Part shown: positions 59,373 through 64,000 of the stretch, piece by piece
Numbering within the stretch: the stretch's first letter is position 1
Layout: the number at the start of each line of letters is the position of its first letter
Source of the DNA: Anaerolineales bacterium
GTDB taxonomy: Bacteria; Chloroflexota; Anaerolineae; Anaerolineales; UBA4823
Direction: 5' to 3'
Assembly (NCBI GenBank): GCA_020060465.1
Contig: JAGVAD010000030.1
Span: 1 to 64,000, forward strand
DNA: 64,000 bases
The notes under the pieces: model-generated
What the model was told of the DNA's origin: nothing
The model's input: only the letters and a program-made list of their open reading frames with translations
The model's database searches: none
Position numbers and translations under genes: made by a program

Positions 59373-60278
59373 TTATCGGTTGCCTTGCTCTTTAGCGGGT
59401 GCAGACTGTAAATACAGCCAGAGCGCCCTCAGTTCGTCGTCGGTCATTTGGCCCAGGACTTTCCAGGGCATAAATTCGTTGCGGAGTTGACGGCCAGCCG
59501 GCGTGACGCCTGTGCGCATGGCAGCGATGAAGTCGGGCTCGGACCAGCCAATCAGTTCGCCGCCGGGTGTGAGGTTCAGGGCCTCCGGCCAGCCAGGGGG
59601 AGCGCCAGGAATGGGACCGCCGGATAGTCCCTTCCCATGACATCCCGTGCAGGTAACTGCCAGATATTCGCCATAAGCGGCGGTTACCCCCACTTCTGGC
59701 GCGATCGGCGGTGGCGATTCGTGATCAATTACCTCAGCCGATAACATCCCCACTTCGCCGGAGAACAAGTAGATAGCTCGCAGGGGTAAAGCCACTTGAT
59801 TACGGGGCAAGTCGCTATCTACCGGCGGTACGCTTTTCACGTAAGCGATCACTGCTCCCAGGTCAGCGTCGCTGAGATAGTAAAATTCAAGCGAAGGCAT
59901 CAGCAATAACGGCTTGCCATCTGACCCCACGCCGTGACGAATAGCCCGCACATAGTCAGCATCGGTGTAACTGCTGCCAATACCGTTCTTCCCCGCCGTC
60001 AGGTTGCTGGTTACCAGGCGACCTACGGCAGGATCCTCGATATAAATCTTTCCGCCCAAGTCTTCGCCATGACACTCAATACAAGCGCGGATCGTTGCCA
60101 CATGCTTGCCGTATTCAATAGCGGCGGCATCTGTTGGAATCGCGACGGTTTCGACTTGAATATCATAGGTTTTGTTGATACGTGATTCAGTAATGAAATA
60201 GATGGCCCCAATGGTCAGGACGATCAAGCCAACCAGGACGCCGAATACAATTCCTACCCACCTGAATACGGTTTTCAT
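59373..60278 (-). CDS. Membrane-anchored diheme cytochrome c
   Basis: 301 residues. An N-terminal membrane helix (VFGVLVGLIVLTIGAIYFI) anchors the protein outside the cell. Two heme c sites, CIECH at 66-70 and CTGCH at 210-214, are followed by class I cytochrome folds with axial Met candidates (KPLLLMPSLEFYYLSDADLGAVIAYVKS and RNEFMPWKVLGQMTDDELRALWLYLQS). The layout matches diheme c-type cytochromes of dehydrogenase and terminal-oxidase branches. AGGAG precedes the ATG. With CtaB encoded nearby, aerobic or microaerobic respiration is likely. Confidence 0.9.
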   Translation of the reverse strand: MKTVFRWVGIVFGVLVGLIVLTIGAIYFITESRINKTYDIQVETVAIPTDAAAIEYGKHVATIRACIECHGEDLGGKIYIEDPAVGRLVTSNLTAGKNGIGSSYTDADYVRAIRHGVGSDGKPLLLMPSLEFYYLSDADLGAVIAYVKSVPPVDSDLPRNQVALPLRAIYLFSGEVGMLSAEVIDHESPPPIAPEVGVTAAYGEYLAVTCTGCHGKGLSGGPIPGAPPGWPEALNLTPGGELIGWSEPDFIAAMRTGVTPAGRQLRNEFMPWKVLGQMTDDELRALWLYLQSAPAKEQGNR

Positions 60279-60447
60279 CGAGTAATCTCCTAAAAATAAG
60301 TTGATATAGGTCTACAGCGACCAAGGTTACATCCGCGTTATAGCCGCCCTGAAGCGCAAAGTCTTATCATACACGTCATGCGTCGTTGGGTGGAAGCGAT
60401 TGGCTGGAATATAAACCCGCTATATGAACTTTTCGTTGCACGGCGGG

Positions 60448-61002
60448 TCAGGGTTTTTGTATCAAAGGCAGGTGGATTTTAATCTCATCCGCCGGACAAA
60501 CAACCGCGCCGGTATTCGAAGTAACCCCACCGCCTGTTTCGCGGGCGCGGATGGTATAGGCGTAGGTTCTACCCATCCCAGGGACGCCGCCGCTCCCCGG
60601 AATGCCACAGGTCACCTTGAAACCTGTTCCATAAAAATCTGAAGGGACATACATCGCGGTTTGGAAAAAACCGGCGTGATATGCCCGCAAGCGATCATCA
60701 ATCGTGACGGTCATGCTGATAATGTAGGATCCAGAGCTGGCTGATGTATACAGATAGCTCCACTCGATATAACAGACCCCGCTTCCCGCCGCTTGTCGGT
60801 AACAGGTTGGGCTGTTGCTGAAAGAAGAAACAGCCGGCGCTTCAACGTCCGCGGGAGATTGAATTTGCGTGACAACCCCCAATGGCGTGGAGGTGACCAG
60901 CCCTGAGGCTTGCGAATCGGATGCGCCAAAGACTGCAAGAATCGCTCCCAACAGCACAACCGTCAAAGCCCCTGCCAGAATTGCCCGCGGATTCCCAATC
61001 AT
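60448..61002 (-). CDS. Secreted protein of unknown function, paralogue 1
   Basis: 184 residues with an N-terminal signal peptide (LAGALTVVLLGAILAVFGA). The mature region shares a motif order with the next gene: SPTCYRQ..., VCYIEWSYLYT, MTVTIDDRLRAYHAGFFQTAMYVPSDFYGTGFKVTCGIPGSGG and RTYAYTIRAR. Four cysteines are conserved and may form two disulfides. A C-terminal HLPLIQKP resembles the Pro-rich ends of other secreted Chloroflexota proteins. Function is unknown. Confidence 0.72.
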   Translation of the reverse strand: MIGNPRAILAGALTVVLLGAILAVFGASDSQASGLVTSTPLGVVTQIQSPADVEAPAVSSFSNSPTCYRQAAGSGVCYIEWSYLYTSASSGSYIISMTVTIDDRLRAYHAGFFQTAMYVPSDFYGTGFKVTCGIPGSGGVPGMGRTYAYTIRARETGGGVTSNTGAVVCPADEIKIHLPLIQKP

Positions 61003-61026
61003 CAGCTTTATTTTCTACGCCATCAG

Positions 61027-61566
61027 CTACGGTGTATAAGCGGGACAATACACCGTGCCGTAATTTGCCGATTTGAGATTCGCGCTGTCTCGCGCATTAA
61101 TCGTCCAGGGATATGCCATACCCAATGTCGGGCTGCCGCCTGAACCCAACGCTCCACAGGCTACTTTGAAGCCACGGTCAAACAGACTGTAAGGCGCATA
61201 CATCGAGGTTTGAAAGAATCCATGCAGCCTTGCCACAACGCCGATGGCATTCAACGTGACCGTCATGGCAATCATATAGTTTGGATCGGCGTTCACCGAT
61301 AGATAATACCAGTTGATGTAGCAAGCGTCTTGCGTTGAGTCTGGCTGATAACATGTTGCGGTTGGCGAATCGATGAAGCCAATATTCGGTTGCTGGGGGC
61401 TTTCGATCTGAAGGGGAGCGTAAATTTCACGCACATTTTCCCCCTGCGTCTCGCGGCTGATAACATCCGGCTCATCTGGCCCCTGTCCATAGGCAACGCG
61501 GATCAAGCTGAGGAGCGCCGCCATGAGCAGAAACGCAAGAGCAAGGGAAAGGAAGATTTTGCGCAT
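61027..61566 (-). CDS. Secreted protein of unknown function, paralogue 2
   Basis: 179 residues from ATG 61566 (MRKIFLSLALAFLLMAALL), behind AGGAGG; the longer frame upstream is unsupported. Signal peptide covers about the first 27 residues. Shared blocks with paralogue 1 include ATCYQPDSTQDACYINWYYL, MTVTLNAI, LHGFFQTSMYAPYSLFDRGFKVACGALGSGG and YPWTINARD. The two genes are 24 bp apart and probably arose by tandem duplication. Confidence 0.75.
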   Translation of the reverse strand: MRKIFLSLALAFLLMAALLSLIRVAYGQGPDEPDVISRETQGENVREIYAPLQIESPQQPNIGFIDSPTATCYQPDSTQDACYINWYYLSVNADPNYMIAMTVTLNAIGVVARLHGFFQTSMYAPYSLFDRGFKVACGALGSGGSPTLGMAYPWTINARDSANLKSANYGTVYCPAYTP

Positions 61567-61876
61567 CTTGACCTCCTGATCAATGGATAAGCACGAACAG
61601 TTTCTACTGGACGCCTTTATTGTAAAGAGGCGAAGTGGATTTACGTCACCCCGCAGGGAAGTAATCACATCCAGAGCAGGGTTAACAGCAATGAAAAAAG
61701 AAGGTCAAGATGAACCGCTGTGGGCGCGTGAAATTAGATAATTAAGATGGTAATAATAGTAATATAATTATACAGACGTGTCAATAGGGTAAAAATTAAG
61801 AAGCTCCTGCCTCTGGAACTTGCCCCCAGTTGGTTACGCTTGAAGCCTAGCCCGATGACCCTCTTAAGGAAAGTAT
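61567..61876. other. Non-coding spacer between divergent genes
   Basis: Holds the upstream regions of the paralogue pair and the DUF2277 gene. A TA-rich patch (61735-61800, with TATAATTATA) could contain promoters for both directions, but no clear -35/-10 pair stands out. Confidence 0.35.
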
Positions 61877-62149
61877 ATGTGTCGAAATATCAAACCCTTG
61901 TTCAATTTCGAACCTCCGGCGAGCGAAGAAGAAATTCGCCAGGCGGCTATGCAATTCGTGCGCAAAATTAGCGGATTCAATAAACCTTCCAAAGCCAATG
62001 AAGCCGCCTTTCTCGCCGCGGTGGACGAGATCGCCGCCGCCTCTGCCAGGCTGCTGCGCTCGTTAGAGACGCACACCGCGCCCAAAGATCGCGCAGAAGA
62101 AGCTGCCAGGAAGCGAGCGCGCTCGGCACAGAGGTTTGTTTCACATTAA
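61877..62149 (+). CDS. DUF2277 family protein
   Basis: 90 residues matching DUF2277: MCRNIKPLFNFEPPASEEEI at the start and QFVRKISGFNKPSKANEAAF, with a basic C-tail (ARKRARSAQRF). Helical, cytoplasmic; function unknown. AAGGAAAG is located upstream of the ATG. It is convergent with the following minus-strand gene. Confidence 0.88.
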   Translation: MCRNIKPLFNFEPPASEEEIRQAAMQFVRKISGFNKPSKANEAAFLAAVDEIAAASARLLRSLETHTAPKDRAEEAARKRARSAQRFVSH

Positions 62150-62158
62150 GTCTCCCTC

Positions 62159-62779
62159 TTACTTTGCTAGCGCAAACCCAGCCACGAACGCTGCCGTCAT
62201 CAAGAGCAACAGGGCAGGCAGCAACTTCAATATCATCTCTCTTGACAGAATGGGCTTGCCCGCCTTCAAGAACGAGAGCAACAATCCGCCGATGCCAATC
62301 AATGCCCCGCCCACGCCGACCAGCGCATAGCCGCGTGGGACGCTGCCCTGCGCTGCCAACAGGATGGGCAACAGGAAGATTACCATGCCGGCGACGCCGT
62401 GGACAACCGCCAGCACGACGACCGGTAGTTTACCCGGTAGGGGGAAGGAACGGGTGACAACCACTGCCAGAAATCCCGCCACGCTGAAAAACAAATAGAC
62501 GCCCCGATACGCAGCAAGATGCTCCCAGACCAACCCCAAAGACAGGCTCAGCGGGATGATGGTAGATACAATGACCACCAGCGGGCTATCCAGTGCTTCA
62601 AATCCCAGAATGATGAGCAAGAGACCAGCCACTAACAGGACGCCGAAGGCAATAGTATAAGCGATCATGGGCAGCGCACTGAAGCCATCTACCCCCACCG
62701 CGACCTGGTAAGCAGCTAACAGCCCCGTCGCCAGGAGTAAGAGGCGGTCGAGCGGCGTCATCTTGTCCATCAATCCCAT
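62159..62779 (-). CDS. Polytopic membrane protein of unknown function
   Basis: 206 residues with about seven predicted helices. No catalytic motif is recognised. It lies 6 bp after ctaB on the same strand and is probably co-transcribed, so a role in heme or cytochrome oxidase assembly is possible. Two starts are possible: ATG 62779 or ATG 62770 (MDKMTPLDRLLL), the latter with GGGAG at 9 nt. Confidence 0.65.
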   Translation of the reverse strand: MGLMDKMTPLDRLLLLATGLLAAYQVAVGVDGFSALPMIAYTIAFGVLLVAGLLLIILGFEALDSPLVVIVSTIIPLSLSLGLVWEHLAAYRGVYLFFSVAGFLAVVVTRSFPLPGKLPVVVLAVVHGVAGMVIFLLPILLAAQGSVPRGYALVGVGGALIGIGGLLLSFLKAGKPILSREMILKLLPALLLLMTAAFVAGFALAK

Positions 62780-62785
62780 CTCCCA

Positions 62786-63667
62786 TTAGATCATCATCAG
62801 CAGCATGGCGCTGAGCATATAAAGCGAAGCGTACTTGAACAGACCAAAATTGACGCGTTCCGAGGGGCGCAGCAGAACTGCCGCCGCCAGCGCCAACAGC
62901 CCACCGGAAAGGACGATCAACAAGCGCAGGTAGCCCACAGTCATACCGATGCCCCAGGCAGCAACGCCCATCGAAATTGCCGCCAGCACGCTGGAAACAG
63001 CGATGACGGCGCGGGTGAAATCGAACCCATACGTGGATGGGAATGTAGGCACGCCCGCTGCCTGATAATCCGCGTAGAACTTCATGCTAAACGTCAGGAT
63101 ATGGGTAGGAATCCAGAACAAGACGCCCAGGGCGAGCGCCACGCCAATCCAATCCAGTGCGCCCAAGCCGAGGGCGCGCCCGGCTAGAATGGGCATGGCG
63201 CCCGAAATCCCACCCCAAACGATGCTCCAGCAAGTGCGGCGCTTCAGCCAGATGGAGTAAACCACCACGTCGAAGAACAGCCCGGCAAAGATGATCAAGC
63301 CATAAAGTGCATCCATCGCTGCCGCCATTCCCACCCCCAGAGTCGAAAGAACCAGTCCAAGCCGCAGCGCCTCAACCGGCGCAATCTGTCCCGAGGCCAA
63401 CGGTCGTTTCTGGGTGCGTCGCATTTTGGCGTCTATGTCGCGATCCCACCACATGTTCAGGATGGTGCTACCGCTGATGGACAAGAACAAGCTGGCGGTC
63501 AACGCAGCAATCGTCCCCAGGTTGAACACCGGACAGCGGGCGCTCATGTAGCCAGCCAGGCCAGTAGAGAGCAACAGACCGGTTTGCAGGCTTTTGATCA
63601 ACGGCCAATACAACCGAACCTTTGATTTTAGACGGGTTATGGATAACGGGGCGGTTTCAATTATCAT
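62786..63667 (-). CDS. ctaB: Protoheme IX farnesyltransferase (heme o synthase)
   Basis: 293 residues, UbiA superfamily with about nine helices. The first Asp-rich motif NMWWDRDIDAKMRRTQKRPL and a YSIWLKRRTCWSIVWGGISGAMPILAGR loop are characteristic of CtaB, as is the second Asp-containing region YADYQAAGVPTFP. It farnesylates heme b to heme o for heme-copper oxidases. AGGAGCG precedes the ATG. Confidence 0.92.
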   Translation of the reverse strand: MIIETAPLSITRLKSKVRLYWPLIKSLQTGLLLSTGLAGYMSARCPVFNLGTIAALTASLFLSISGSTILNMWWDRDIDAKMRRTQKRPLASGQIAPVEALRLGLVLSTLGVGMAAAMDALYGLIIFAGLFFDVVVYSIWLKRRTCWSIVWGGISGAMPILAGRALGLGALDWIGVALALGVLFWIPTHILTFSMKFYADYQAAGVPTFPSTYGFDFTRAVIAVSSVLAAISMGVAAWGIGMTVGYLRLLIVLSGGLLALAAAVLLRPSERVNFGLFKYASLYMLSAMLLMMI

Positions 63668-63687
63668 TTTACGCTCCTGTTTTACCT

Positions 63688-64000
63688 TTATCGCGCACAG
63701 CGGAATCCGACCTGCGGACTGTAATAAGAGGGGTGGGCGCTATTGTTCTTCCACACACGCAAATCCACTGCATAGGAGTAAAAACTCCCGCCGCGCATGT
63801 AGCGGTAATGCTGGTCGGGGTAATCGTCGCCCGTCCATTGCCAGACATTGCCAGCCATATCGTATAGACCATAAGGGCTGGCCGAGTTAAGTGTTTGGTA
63901 GCCGTCGTAGGTTTTGCCGTTATAAAAACCGACCGGCGTGGTATTGCCAAGTTTACCAAACATTTTTTCGAACAAGTCGAAGGAGGAATAAAAATTGGCG
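63688..64000 (-). CDS. SUMF1/formylglycine-generating-enzyme-type protein, N-terminus outside window
   Basis: The frame is open to base 64000 and ends at 63688. The visible part is the C-terminal half of an FGE-sulfatase-domain fold: PVGFYNGKTYDGYQTLN, SPYGLYDMAGNVWQWTGDDY, YMRGGSFYSYAVDLRVWKNN and a final VGFRCAR. The Cys pair of authentic FGE is only partly visible (FRCAR), so it may be a sugar- or protein-modifying homologue. The stop is 20 bp from the ctaB start. Confidence 0.85.
   Translation of the reverse strand, partial: ANFYSSFDLFEKMFGKLGNTTPVGFYNGKTYDGYQTLNSASPYGLYDMAGNVWQWTGDDYPDQHYRYMRGGSFYSYAVDLRVWKNNSAHPSYYSPQVGFRCAR

Noticed and set aside
1-64000. rRNA, tRNA, tmRNA, CRISPR arrays and complete insertion sequences
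   Set aside because: No stretch with conserved rRNA or tRNA signatures, no regular spaced repeats and no intact transposase could be found by reading both strands.

Overview
The window looks like the chromosome of a member of the Chloroflexota, most likely an Anaerolineae/Caldilineae-type bacterium. That placement is an inference from gene content: subtilases with large C-terminal extensions, a fused tandem phosphofructokinase, a LysW-type lysine/arginine cluster, an archaeal-looking PolB cassette, a phytol/dolichol-kinase-like protein, a DUF2277 protein, and an HdrABC-MvhADG operon beside cytochrome c and heme o synthase genes. No rRNA, tRNA or CRISPR array was found. Translation uses the standard bacterial code, with many ATGA stop/start overlaps.

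Region by region: 1-7.1 kb (minus) holds two large secreted S8 peptidases. The first runs off the left edge and has a c-di-GMP-I riboswitch with an overlapping terminator in its leader. 7.2-16.7 kb (minus) is a polysaccharide locus: a two-domain glycosyltransferase, a GT4, a GT2, an O-antigen-ligase/TPR protein and a WecA-CapD fusion. 16.8-25.5 kb carries a CHRD protein, a double-domain phosphofructokinase, a CtpA-like protease, an LCP ligase, SmpB, a phytol-kinase-like protein, an IscA/ErpA protein, an SH3 protein and a zinc-ribbon protein. 25.8-28.8 kb (minus) has a HEAT-like protein and transketolase.

28.8-36.7 kb (plus) is a compact eight-gene operon, hdrC-hdrB-hdrA-mvhD-mvhG-mvhA-hydrogenase protease-cNMP-binding protein. 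It would couple H2 oxidation to flavin-based electron bifurcation. Its upstream region contains two FadR/GntR-like operators, a CRP-like site and another inverted repeat. 37.2-41.6 kb contains a GNAT acetyltransferase and a minus-strand cassette of a RecA-like protein without a Walker A motif, a small helical protein and a family-B polymerase with an altered motif C. The arrangement recalls the archaeal PolB2 (Dpo2) operon. A LuxR-type regulator lies upstream.

41.6-45.5 kb is an accessory island: a Cys-rich small ORF, a membrane-anchored unknown protein, an HD-GYP tail ending in an attC-like site, remnants of type I and type III restriction-modification genes, a secreted SNase-excalibur nuclease and a HEPN-like protein. 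45.8-48.1 kb (minus) pairs malic enzyme with a thioredoxin-reductase-like flavoprotein that lacks the redox cysteines. 48.5-53.8 kb (minus) is lysW-X-Y-Z-J-K, preceded by a strong promoter, a leaderless Arg-rich leader ORF and a terminator. 54-58.4 kb (minus) is a GntR-FCD regulator with a three-subunit molybdenum hydroxylase of the xanthine/nicotinate dehydrogenase type. 58.6-64 kb holds a small membrane protein, a palindrome-rich spacer, a diheme cytochrome c, two tandem secreted paralogues, a DUF2277 protein, a membrane protein, CtaB and a truncated SUMF1-type protein. A roughly 100-bp repeat family occurs in three intergenic spacers at 25.5, 37.0 and 48.4 kb.
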